Assembly: GCA_900469345.1 (NCBI GenBank)
Contig: UBWZ01000002.1
Coordinates: 549,579-613,578, forward strand
DNA: 64,000 bases
Direction of reading: 5' to 3'
Source: Hyphomicrobiales bacterium
Lineage (GTDB): Bacteria > Pseudomonadota > Alphaproteobacteria > Rhizobiales > Rhizobiaceae
Both the position numbers and the translations under genes were made by a program. Shown one piece after another: positions 16,592-24,349 of the stretch; the stretch's first letter is position 1, and every line of letters starts with the position of its first letter. A model generated the notes under the pieces. That model was not told the DNA's origin. It did not search any database and was given only the letters and a program-made list of their open reading frames with translations.

Positions 16592-16607
16592 CTGAACGGC
16601 CGTTCAG
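16592..16607. promoter_or_regulatory. 16-bp perfect palindrome upstream of the small secreted protein gene
   Basis: CTGAACGGCCGTTCAG is a perfect palindrome. A TATAGT hexamer at 16610-16615 begins two bases later and resembles a -10 element, so the palindrome would overlap the promoter spacer, a usual repressor position. The cognate factor is unknown. Confidence 0.5.
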
Positions 16608-16696
16608 ACTATAGTTCTTTCTCTTCCATGAAACCGCCGCCATTGAGGACGATCTTTATGTCGTACCCTTGAGTGCAGAGGGAAAGGATCATCGTC

Positions 16697-17044
16697 ATGT
16701 CGATCATGAAAAAAACAATCACCGGCGGCCTCGTCCTTGCGACGCTTGCCGGCACGCTTGCCATCACCGCACCTGCCGCGGAAGCGCGGGACTATTACTA
16801 CCGCCACCACCGCAACAACGACGTCTGGGCCGGCGCAGCAGCCGGACTGGCCGGCGGCCTGATCGGCGGCGCGCTGATTGCCGGCGCCCAGCGCCCGGTC
16901 TATGTCGAGCCGGAATACGCACCGCCGCCGCCCCCGGTCGCCTACCGCCCCGCCTACTATGTGTCGCCGGCAGCGCCGCCGTGCCACTTCGAGTGGGTCG
17001 AGAACGAATACGGCGAGGCCTACCGCGCCCGCGTCTGCTACTAG
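16697..17044 (+). CDS. Small exported protein, Gly-zipper and Pro/Tyr-rich
   Basis: This 115-residue protein has a Sec signal peptide (MKKTITGGLVLATLAG, cleavage after AEA near residue 31). A Tyr/His/Arg patch (YYYRHHRNN) comes next, followed by a glycine-zipper-like hydrophobic stretch AAAGLAGGLIGGALIAGA and a Pro/Tyr-rich region. It ends with a Cys-containing CHFEWVENEYGEAYRARVCY. The two late cysteines could form a disulfide. Similar short proteins are common in rhizobial envelopes, but no function is known. The start is the ATG before the signal peptide, with GGAAAGGA upstream. A strong terminator follows. Confidence 0.75.
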   Translation: MSIMKKTITGGLVLATLAGTLAITAPAAEARDYYYRHHRNNDVWAGAAAGLAGGLIGGALIAGAQRPVYVEPEYAPPPPPVAYRPAYYVSPAAPPCHFEWVENEYGEAYRARVCY

Positions 17045-17070
17045 ACTTCATTCGATAACGCATGACCGGA

Positions 17071-17100
17071 AGCCCGTCGCACCCCGCGGCGGGCTTTTTA
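17071..17100 (+). terminator. Intrinsic terminator of the small exported protein gene
   Basis: AGCCCGTCGC pairs with GCGGCGGGCT (10 bp, one G-U) around the loop ACCCC, followed by TTTTTATTT. It starts 27 bases after the gene's stop codon. Confidence 0.85.
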
Positions 17101-17429
17101 TTTGGGGCCCTTCCTGCCCGAAACGGCACGATCCGGCGGTCGCTCCGGATCGGTCGCAAAAAACATTCACTTGACTTTCGACGCCGAAGCAACCAAATGC
17201 AGGTCAGCTTTCACCTTCCGGCCGCCGCGTGAGTTGGCCCTGCGTAAAAATCGCGAAGAAGGAAAAAGGCGCATTGTTGAAGTTGTCCCGATTGCACGGG
17301 GCCCAAGCGCTGGAAAGTTTTTCCAACTTGCAAGTTCCCACTTCACGCGGGGTTCTTGACGCCAAAAGCGACCTGAACGGCATGGTGCCGTATGTCTGGT
17401 AGCTTCTGGCGCCCCGAAAGGTATTCGAC
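17101..17429 (+). other. Gene-free leader of the DEAD-box helicase gene
   Basis: This stretch of about 330 bases has no supported gene. It holds a TTGACT at 17171-17176 without a convincing -10, a small hairpin GGAAA/TTTCC at 17312-17324, and the 12-bp palindrome AACTTGCAAGTT at 17325-17336. A GAAAGG ribosome site precedes the TTG start. The long leader with pairing potential would suit temperature- or self-regulated helicase expression, but this is inference. Confidence 0.5.
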
Positions 17430-19106
17430 TTGACGAACTTTGAATCTCTTGGTGTGTCCAAGCAGATCGTCGCGACGCTCTCCGAGCTCGGTATTGAAAC
17501 CCCTACCCCCATCCAGTCCGAAGCCATTCCGCGCCTTCTCGAAGGCCGCGACCTGATCGGCCTGGCACAGACCGGCACCGGCAAGACCGCTGCCTTCGGC
17601 CTGCCGCTGATCGAGCGCCTGATGGCTGAAAACATCCGCCCGGACAACCGCACCACCCGGTCGCTGATCCTGGCTCCGACGCGCGAACTGGTGAACCAGA
17701 TCGCCGCCAACCTGAAGTCCTACATCAAGAAGTCGCCGCTGCGGATCAACCTCGTCGTCGGCGGCGTATCGATCAACAAGCAGCAGCAGCAGCTTGAAAA
17801 GGGCACCGACATTCTCGTCGCCACGCCCGGCCGCCTGCTCGACCTCATCAACCGTCGCGCCCTGTCGCTGACCACGGTCCGCTTCCTCATCCTTGACGAA
17901 GCCGACCAGATGCTCGACCTCGGCTTCGTGCACGACCTGCGCAAGATCGCCAAGATGGTGCCGAAGCGTCGCCAGACCATGCTGTTTTCGGCGACGATGC
18001 CGAAGGCGATTGCCGATCTGGCTGCCGAGTTCCTGACCGATCCGGTCAAGGTCGAGGTCTCGCCCCCCGGCAAGGCTGCCGACAAGATCGACCAGTTCGT
18101 CCACTTCGTGGCCGGCAAGAACGACAAGACCGTGCTTCTCAAGGACGTCCTGAAGGCCAATCCGGATGGACGCGCGATCGTCTTCCTGCGCACCAAGCAC
18201 ACTGCCGAAAAGCTGGCCAAGCACCTCGAACAGGTCGACTTCAAGGTTGCCTCGATCCACGGCAACAAGAGCCAGGGCCAGCGCGAACGCGCCCTCAAGG
18301 CCTTCCGCGACGGCGATATCAACGTTTTGGTGGCAACCGACGTCGCCGCCCGTGGCATCGACATTCCGGCCGTCAGCCACGTCTTCAACTATGACCTTCC
18401 GGAAGTGCCGGACGCCTATGTACACCGCATCGGCCGTACGGCCCGCGCCGGCCGCGAAGGCATCGCGATCGCCTTCTGCGCCCCGGACGAAGCCGGCCTG
18501 CTGCGCGATATCGAAAAGCTGATGGGCATCGAGATCCAGACGGCATCCGGCGAGCGGCCCGAAGGCATGAGCCGCCCGGCCCGCGGCGGCAACAACAATC
18601 GCAACGGCAGCGCCAATCGCGGTCGTGGCGGCAACGGCCAGCCGCGCGGCGAACGTCCGGCCGGCGAAGGCCGTCCCGAACGCCGCGCCCGTCCGGCCCG
18701 CAAGCCCTTCTTTGCCGGTGGCGAAGGAGCGGAAGCTGGTTCGGAACAGCGCCGCGAGCGTCCCGCCCGCAATGACCGCCCGCAGCGCAGCGAAGGCGAT
18801 CAGCGCCAGGCCCATGGCGAACCGCGTCCGGCCCGCACCGAGCACCGCAAGGGCAATCGCAGCCCGGCTGGCTTCAGTGGTCTCCCGGGCAGCGGCACGG
18901 CCGCAGCACCGGCACCCCGCAGCCCGGCTCCGGCCGCTGCAAAGCCGAGCCAGCCGCGTCAGCCGGCAGCCGAACAGGCACGCCACGGCGAGGCCCGCGG
19001 TCGTGCCAAGACCGGCGGACCGGTCCGCTTCGGCGGCAATGGCAACGACAACCGCACCGACCAGCGCGGCGGCGGCCTGCAGGGCCGCAAGCGCACCGGC
19101 GCATAA
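17430..19106 (+). CDS. rhlE: ATP-dependent RNA helicase, DEAD-box, RhlE type with long basic tail
   Basis: This 558-residue RNA helicase unwinds structured RNA in ribosome assembly and mRNA decay. All core motifs are visible: Q motif (TPIQ, 26-29), motif I AQTGTGKT (46-53), PTREL, TPGR, motif II DEAD (156-159), SAT (187-189), ATDVAARGID and HRIGRTAR (332-339). From about residue 381 a low-complexity tail of Arg, Gly, Pro, Ala and Asn (about 175 residues) replaces any folded domain. Such tails bind RNA and can drive condensate formation. The start is a TTG with GAAAGG nine bases upstream, giving the typical N-terminus TNFESLGVS. Confidence 0.93.
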   Translation: MTNFESLGVSKQIVATLSELGIETPTPIQSEAIPRLLEGRDLIGLAQTGTGKTAAFGLPLIERLMAENIRPDNRTTRSLILAPTRELVNQIAANLKSYIKKSPLRINLVVGGVSINKQQQQLEKGTDILVATPGRLLDLINRRALSLTTVRFLILDEADQMLDLGFVHDLRKIAKMVPKRRQTMLFSATMPKAIADLAAEFLTDPVKVEVSPPGKAADKIDQFVHFVAGKNDKTVLLKDVLKANPDGRAIVFLRTKHTAEKLAKHLEQVDFKVASIHGNKSQGQRERALKAFRDGDINVLVATDVAARGIDIPAVSHVFNYDLPEVPDAYVHRIGRTARAGREGIAIAFCAPDEAGLLRDIEKLMGIEIQTASGERPEGMSRPARGGNNNRNGSANRGRGGNGQPRGERPAGEGRPERRARPARKPFFAGGEGAEAGSEQRRERPARNDRPQRSEGDQRQAHGEPRPARTEHRKGNRSPAGFSGLPGSGTAAAPAPRSPAPAAAKPSQPRQPAAEQARHGEARGRAKTGGPVRFGGNGNDNRTDQRGGGLQGRKRTGA

Positions 19107-19128
19107 GGCCTGAAGGCGAAACGAACCG

Positions 19129-19165
19129 AAAAAGACCCCCGGCACCCGCTGCCGGGGGTCTTTTT
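19129..19165. terminator. Strong bidirectional terminator after rhlE
   Basis: A perfect 16-bp stem is formed by AAAAAGACCCCCGGCA and its complement around the loop CCCGC, with a T-run on each strand. It lies 22 bases after the rhlE stop and can also stop transcription coming from the convergent gluconate-dehydrogenase operon. Confidence 0.95.
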
Positions 19166-19216
19166 GTTTGACGCCTTGCCTGGCTCGCCGCGGTGGGTCG
19201 CTGAAAGAACGGGACA

Positions 19217-19249
19217 CGAAAAAGCCGCCCCGGTCACCCGGCGCGGCTT
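19217..19249 (-). terminator. Terminator of the gluconate-dehydrogenase-type operon
   Basis: On the minus strand AAGCCGCGCCGG pairs with CCGGGGCGGCTT (12 bp, one mismatch) around a GTGA loop, followed by TTT. It lies 25 bases beyond the stop of the cytochrome c gene. Confidence 0.75.
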
Positions 19250-19273
19250 GGTCTTATGCGGAACCGGAAACGG

Positions 19274-20485
19274 CTACCGCTTGTCCTTCACGTCCGCCGG
19301 CGCAACGGCTGCCGCGGCATTGCCCCAGCTATTGCGGATATAGGTGAGGACGTTGGCGACCTGCTGGTCGTTTAGCCGCCATCCGAGCGACGGCATGGCC
19401 GGTGTCGTGCGGGCTGCCGGCGTGGTCGCGCCCTGACTGCCGTAAAGCACCAGATGCGTCAGCGTCTCGGCACTCGGCTGCTGCACCAGCGGGCTGCCGG
19501 CCAGCGCCGGGAACAGCTGGCTTGCGCCCTTGCCTTCCAGCCCGTGGCAGGCCGAGCAGGTGTCGTGGTAGATCAGCGCGCCCGCCTTCATGTGCGCATC
19601 GTCCGCAGCGACCGCTTTGGGCTTGTCGTCCGGGCCGCCGTCGACACTCTTGAGGTAGACGGCGATCGCCTTCAGGTCACCATCGGTCATCATCGAGGTC
19701 GATTCCTGCACCGCTTCGCGCATCGGGCCGGACGCGATCGAATGGCTGTTCTGGCCCGTCTTGAGATACTGCACGATCTCGTCGTCGCTCCACGCGCCGA
19801 TGCCGATATGGTTGTTGCTGGTGATGTTGGGCGCATACCAGCCCTGCAGCGATGCCCCCTGCAGCGCGACGCCGTCCTTGTCGGCGCCGGTCAGGTTCTT
19901 CGGCGTGTGGCAGGTGCCGCAATGGCCGGCGCCCTGCACGATATAGGCGCCGCGGTTCCATTGTTCGGACTTGCCCGGGTCCGGCTTGAAATCGCCGGGC
20001 GTGAAGTTCAGCATGTTCCAGCCCAGCATCGCCGTGCGAATATTGAACGGGAACGGCAGCTGGTTGGCCTCCACCGCGTTGTGGACCGGCTCGACGGTGC
20101 GGATATAGCTCCACAGATTGTCGACATCCATGTCGCTCATCTTGGTGTAGGCCGGATACGGCATGGCGGGATAAAGCCGCTTGCCGCCATGGCCGACGCC
20201 CTGCTTCAGGGCGCTGCGGAACTCTTCCTTTGTCCAGTCGCCGATGCCGGTTTCCTTGTCCGGCGTGATGTTTGGCGGCACGAGGTCGCCGAACGGGGTG
20301 TGCAGGGGCAGACCGCCAGAGAGCGGCTTGCCGCCCGGCGCCGTGTGACAGGCCGCGCAGTCGGTCAGCACCGCTTGGTAACGGCCGCGGATGATCTCGT
20401 CCGCCTGGTCTGGTGCCTGCGCAAGGGCAAGGCTGCCCGACAGGCTGAGGGCCGAAAGGGTGAGAGAAAGGAGAAGCGTCTTCAT
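19274..20485 (-). CDS. Triheme cytochrome c subunit of a membrane gluconate/alcohol-type dehydrogenase
   Basis: This 403-residue periplasmic cytochrome has a Sec signal peptide (cleavage after ALA, about residue 22). Three heme-c motifs are present: CAACH at 43-47, CGTCH at 189-193 and CSACH at 310-314. The layout matches the cytochrome subunit of FAD-gluconate 2-dehydrogenase and related sorbitol or alcohol dehydrogenases, which hands electrons to ubiquinone or an oxidase. Its ATG overlaps the dehydrogenase stop by four bases, so the three subunits form one operon. The substrate cannot be fixed from the cytochrome. Confidence 0.92.
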   Translation of the reverse strand: MKTLLLSLTLSALSLSGSLALAQAPDQADEIIRGRYQAVLTDCAACHTAPGGKPLSGGLPLHTPFGDLVPPNITPDKETGIGDWTKEEFRSALKQGVGHGGKRLYPAMPYPAYTKMSDMDVDNLWSYIRTVEPVHNAVEANQLPFPFNIRTAMLGWNMLNFTPGDFKPDPGKSEQWNRGAYIVQGAGHCGTCHTPKNLTGADKDGVALQGASLQGWYAPNITSNNHIGIGAWSDDEIVQYLKTGQNSHSIASGPMREAVQESTSMMTDGDLKAIAVYLKSVDGGPDDKPKAVAADDAHMKAGALIYHDTCSACHGLEGKGASQLFPALAGSPLVQQPSAETLTHLVLYGSQGATTPAARTTPAMPSLGWRLNDQQVANVLTYIRNSWGNAAAAVAPADVKDKR

Positions 20486-22248
20486 GCCGACACCAGAGGC
20501 TGACCGGGGTTGCGCAGATACTGCTGACGAATGGCGTCCGCCGTGTGGTAGGCGAGCGCACCGACCGTACCCGTCGGGTTCTTGCCGGCATTGTGCGCGA
20601 ACGCCGAGGCGCCGATCACGAACAGGTTGGAGACGTCCCAGCTCTGCAGGTACTTATTGACGGCGCTGGTCTTCGGGTCCGCCCCCATGATTGCGCCGCC
20701 CGTATTGTGCGTGCTCTGGTAGGGCACTGAATCCCAGCCCTTCTTGCGGCGGGTGTTGACATACTGCTTGCCGCCGAACGTCTTGGCGATGTCCTCCATC
20801 CGGTCGGAGACCCAGTTGGACATGCGGATGTCGTTGTCCGGGAAATCGAAGGTGACGCGCAGGAGCGGCCGGCCGAACCGGTCGTTGTACTGCGGATCGA
20901 GATCGAGGTAGTTGCCGCGGGTCGGATAGCTGGATCCCTGCGAGGAGAACGACAGTGTGCTCTTGTAGGCGTTGACGGTCGCCTGCTTCCAGTCCTTGCC
21001 CCAGCGCGGCGTGCCCGGAGGCGTCGGTCGCGTCTGGATCGGCCGGCCATTGGTCGGGATGCAGTTGATGCCCGCACCGCCGACGAAGTCGAGCCCGCCA
21101 TGGTCGAAGGCGTCGCCGTTGTAATCGTCCACCGTCTGGCCGAGCGCGCCGGCTGCCACGAAGGGGTTGAAGTTCTTGTCGTCGAAGAACACCTGCGCGC
21201 CGGCATTGGTCTGGTAGCAGTAATTGCGGCCGACCGTGCCCTCGCCCGTGTTCGGGTCATACGGCTGCCCGATGCCCGACAGCAGCATCAGCCGGACGTT
21301 GTGGAGGCCGTAGGCGCACAACAGCACCATGTCCGCCGGCTGGAAGTATTCCTGGCCCGACGTATCCACATAGGTGACGCCGCGTGCGTTCTTCTTGGAG
21401 GCGTCGAGCTCGACGCGCAGCACTTCCGAATCCGTCCGGACCTCGAAGTTCTTCTTCTTCATCAGCACCGGCAGGATCGTCGTCTGGGCCGACGACTTGG
21501 AATAGTTGGCGCAGCCGAAGCGTTCGCAGAAGCCGCACATGGTGCACTGGCCCATCGCGATGCCGAGCGGGTTGATATAGTCCTTGGACATGTTCGCCGC
21601 CGGCGTCGGGAAGGGATGCAGACCGAGCGACTTGGTCACTTCGGCAAACAGCGTCGGCGCATAGGTCATCTGCATCGGCGGCAGCGGGTAATCGCGCGAG
21701 CGCGGATCCTCGAAGGGATTGCCGCCCGGCTGGATCTGGCCCTTGATGTTGCCGGCCTTGCCGGAAATACCCGCCAGATATTCGAACTTGTCGTAGTACG
21801 TCTCGAGCTCGCTGGCGCTGACGCCCCAGTTCTGCAGCTGCAGCTCCTGCACCCGGTTGCCGCCGTAGCGCTGGTTCAGATGGTCGGAGATCTGGAAGTC
21901 CGTATCCCAGAAACGCCAGGTATGGCCGTTCCAGTGGACGCCGGCGCCGCCGACGCCGTTGCCCGGCAGGAAAGAGCCGTATTCGCGCATCGGCAGGGCC
22001 GTCTGCGTGGTGTTGTTGCGCATGGTCATCGCTTCGACGACCGGCTGCAGGAAGAGGTCGCGGCGGATCGCGTAGCGCAGCTCGTCCTGTGCGTAGCCGA
22101 TGTTGAAATCGGTCGCCGTGTCGCGCCACGGGCCGCGCTCGATGGCGACGACGTCGAGACCTTCCTCGGTCAGTTCATGGGCAAGAATGGAGCCCGTCCA
22201 GCCGAGGCCGACAATGACGACGTCCTTGCGGGGAAGAATAACTGTCAT
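20482..22248 (-). CDS. GMC-type FAD dehydrogenase, catalytic subunit (gluconate 2-dehydrogenase-like)
   Basis: The 588-residue flavoprotein is the large subunit of a membrane-bound sugar-acid or polyol dehydrogenase. The FAD-binding glycine motif is VIVGLGWTGS (residues 11-20). FLPGNGVGGAGVHWNG follows, then a cysteine cluster CTMCGFCERFGC near residue 230, and the C-terminal catalytic region THNTGGAIMG / HNAGKNPTGTVGALAY. There is no Sec signal here; such subunits usually cross the membrane folded, carried by the twin-arginine small subunit encoded just upstream. The ATG at 22248 is chosen because the FAD motif follows at once. Gluconate is the best guess for substrate. Confidence 0.9.
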   Translation of the reverse strand: MTVILPRKDVVIVGLGWTGSILAHELTEEGLDVVAIERGPWRDTATDFNIGYAQDELRYAIRRDLFLQPVVEAMTMRNNTTQTALPMREYGSFLPGNGVGGAGVHWNGHTWRFWDTDFQISDHLNQRYGGNRVQELQLQNWGVSASELETYYDKFEYLAGISGKAGNIKGQIQPGGNPFEDPRSRDYPLPPMQMTYAPTLFAEVTKSLGLHPFPTPAANMSKDYINPLGIAMGQCTMCGFCERFGCANYSKSSAQTTILPVLMKKKNFEVRTDSEVLRVELDASKKNARGVTYVDTSGQEYFQPADMVLLCAYGLHNVRLMLLSGIGQPYDPNTGEGTVGRNYCYQTNAGAQVFFDDKNFNPFVAAGALGQTVDDYNGDAFDHGGLDFVGGAGINCIPTNGRPIQTRPTPPGTPRWGKDWKQATVNAYKSTLSFSSQGSSYPTRGNYLDLDPQYNDRFGRPLLRVTFDFPDNDIRMSNWVSDRMEDIAKTFGGKQYVNTRRKKGWDSVPYQSTHNTGGAIMGADPKTSAVNKYLQSWDVSNLFVIGASAFAHNAGKNPTGTVGALAYHTADAIRQQYLRNPGQPLVSA

Positions 22249-22261
22249 GATCTGTGGTCCC

Positions 22262-23014
22262 CTACTTCGCCATCCAATCCGTCGAGCCAGCGATCGAGAC
22301 CGGAGGCAGCGGATAGGGCTGATTGTGCTTGCTGACATGGTCGCGGTAGTCGTACCGCGCGCCGGGGAAACCGAGCATCTTCCAGGAGGCCATGTCCTTG
22401 TTGCCGCCGTAGATCGGATCGGCGAAGAAGCCTTCCATCGTGTTGCTCAGCATCAGGTTGAAGAAACCCTTGGAGTCCACCTTGTTGGGCAGCGACACCT
22501 TGCCGGCTTCCATGTCCCTGAGAACGCTGTCCTGCTCGTCGGGAGCAAGCTCGGCAAATCGCTTTCCGCCCTTCGCATCGCGCGTCCAGCTGTTGAGGGC
22601 GGCAAGTCCCGCCCGGTATCGCTGGCTCGGCGTGCCGCTTGCCTGGTAGCCCTGGGTCGGCAGGCCGGGAAGAAAGGGCCCGCCCGTGTAGAGCCGGCTG
22701 GAGACGCCGTAGGAGCCGGCCAGCTGGCGGTCGAGATAGACGACGCAACCCGCTTCCTTGCCGCCGATCGACAGATCGTCGGCTGGCACCAGTCGGTCGA
22801 CGACGGCTTCCATGGTCGTCGCTTCCTCGGGCGTAAAGAACACCCATCCTCCGGGCAGAACCTGCGTGGGCGGGTTCGCCGACCCCTCCTCCCATGGCAG
22901 GATGCCGGAGAAGCTGCGGGCAAGCGCCGGGCCGGAGCTCGCGGCAATCAGAGTCAAGGCAACGGATGACAGGAACGTGCGCCGCGTCGGGCGCTTGAGA
23001 CAGTGGCTTTCCAT
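22262..23014 (-). CDS. Gluconate 2-dehydrogenase subunit 3 family protein (TAT-exported small subunit)
   Basis: This 250-residue small subunit carries a twin-arginine signal: RRTFLSSVALTLIAASS, cleavage after ALA near residue 32. It fits the gluconate_2-dh3 family, with a conserved FFTPEEATTMEAVVDRLVPAD segment near residue 60 and a C-terminal NTMEGFFADPIYGGN. It is thought to carry the flavin subunit across the membrane by the TAT system and to stabilise the complex. It is the first gene of the operon, 13 bases before the catalytic subunit. The gap upstream holds an inverted repeat. Confidence 0.9.
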   Translation of the reverse strand: MESHCLKRPTRRTFLSSVALTLIAASSGPALARSFSGILPWEEGSANPPTQVLPGGWVFFTPEEATTMEAVVDRLVPADDLSIGGKEAGCVVYLDRQLAGSYGVSSRLYTGGPFLPGLPTQGYQASGTPSQRYRAGLAALNSWTRDAKGGKRFAELAPDEQDSVLRDMEAGKVSLPNKVDSKGFFNLMLSNTMEGFFADPIYGGNKDMASWKMLGFPGARYDYRDHVSKHNQPYPLPPVSIAGSTDWMAK

Positions 23015-23076
23015 GGAAAGACCTCCCCGAAGAGAAAAGGTCGGTGACGCGCCGGACGGCGTGCGCCGAGATCATC

Positions 23077-23090
23077 GAACCGAACGGTTC
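23077..23090. promoter_or_regulatory. Inverted repeat upstream of the dehydrogenase operon
   Basis: GAACCG-AA-CGGTTC is a perfect repeat with a two-base centre, 63 bases upstream of the small-subunit ATG. It sits in the only gap from which this operon can be transcribed, so it is a candidate operator. No local regulator is encoded. Confidence 0.4.
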
Positions 23091-23146
23091 AGTTGCCAAT
23101 CTAACGCGACAAATCGGCGCGGCAACCCTGAAAATCCGCTGTTTTG

Positions 23147-24070
23147 TTACTGAACATTTGCGCGAGGCCGCGCCGGCTCCACCGGATCCTCCTCGGGATC
23201 CTTGCGGTTGACCATGTAGACGCCGGCAACGACGATGACCGTACCGGCGACCATCGGCAGCGTCAGCGCTTCGCCAAACAGCAGAGCGGCTTCGATCGCC
23301 ACCACGGGCGGCATCAGGTAGATCAGCGAGGCGGCCCGCGACACCTGTCCGCGGCGGATCAGATAGAGCAGGAGCCCGACCGCGCCCATGGAAATGCCGA
23401 CCACCGACCATGCCATGGCGGCGATTGCCGGCAGGGTGAAATCGAACCGCAACGTCTCCAGCATCAGCGCCAGCGGCACCGTCACCATCAGCGCTCCGAC
23501 ATATTGCAGCGTCGCGATCGACAGCAGGTCGCCCTGTTGCAGATGGCGTTTCTGGTAGAGCGTGCCGTAGGTGGCCGACGCCATCGACACCAGGTTGATG
23601 AGGACGGGAAAGCCCAGCCCCTGCAGGCCGCGACCGGCAAGATCGGCGAGCTGCGGGGAAATCGCGATGGCGATGCCGATGAACCCGGCGACGATGCCGA
23701 CTTTCTGCAGCGGCCGCAGCCGCTCGCCGAGAAGCATGGGGGCCGCAAGGGCGGTCAGCAGCGGTTGCAGACCAGCGATGATGCCCGACAGTCCCGCCGG
23801 CACGCCGCGGCCGATCGCATACCAGACGCCCGCAAGGTAAAGCCCGTGCAGGAAGATCCCGGAGACCAGGGCATGACGGACCTCGACGCCGGACGCCGGC
23901 CATCTGGCCCCCATGGCAAAGCTGACACCCAGAAGCAGGAGGGCGGCAATCACGTGGCGGGCGGCCAGGAAGGTGATCGGATCCGCATGCATGGCAGCGT
24001 ATTTGGCGACGATCCACCCGGTCGACCACAGGAACACAAAGGCGGCCGGAGCCAGGCGGTCGATCGTCAT
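23147..24070 (-). CDS. DMT-superfamily (EamA) transporter
   Basis: This 307-residue inner-membrane protein has about ten hydrophobic helices in two EamA repeats (first repeat about 5-135, second about 150-290), as in the drug/metabolite transporter superfamily. Typical spots are WSTGWIVAKYA near residue 16, the glycine-rich SGIIAGLQPLLTALAAPMLLGE at the end of repeat one, and VAIEAALLFGEAL near the end of repeat two. These proteins export amino acids or other small metabolites; the substrate is not readable. It may share a transcript with no neighbour. The next gene upstream is divergent. Confidence 0.88.
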   Translation of the reverse strand: MTIDRLAPAAFVFLWSTGWIVAKYAAMHADPITFLAARHVIAALLLLGVSFAMGARWPASGVEVRHALVSGIFLHGLYLAGVWYAIGRGVPAGLSGIIAGLQPLLTALAAPMLLGERLRPLQKVGIVAGFIGIAIAISPQLADLAGRGLQGLGFPVLINLVSMASATYGTLYQKRHLQQGDLLSIATLQYVGALMVTVPLALMLETLRFDFTLPAIAAMAWSVVGISMGAVGLLLYLIRRGQVSRAASLIYLMPPVVAIEAALLFGEALTLPMVAGTVIVVAGVYMVNRKDPEEDPVEPARPRANVQ

Positions 24071-24349
24071 GCAAACTTCCGGGATGAAATGGTCACACGA
24101 CAGTTAGAGCCGCGCCTGTGGCGGGGTCAAAGCAGAAAAACTGATGGCTAGCGTCAGTGCCGCTCATGCCACCGCCCGGCGCGCAGGCCGTTGCCTGTTT
24201 TGCAGGCAATTGCCGGTAGCGGGGGTGCACAACGCCTCCACGAAAGCGCCCGATCCGCGGGCATCCGAATTATCCGGCTGCAAACCAGCACGCTTCTTGC
24301 ATTGCCCAAGGCGTTGTATTCTTATGGCCAAAAATCGGGGAACGCGCCT
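24071..24349. other. Divergent intergenic region with hairpin
   Basis: This 279-base gap separates the DMT transporter from the cp-ATP-grasp operon. It holds a 7-bp hairpin TTGCCTG / CAGGCAA around TTTTG at 24191-24209. I see no convincing promoter hexamer pair. In-frame codons upstream of the chosen ATP-grasp start run through this region but encode nothing conserved. Confidence 0.5.
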
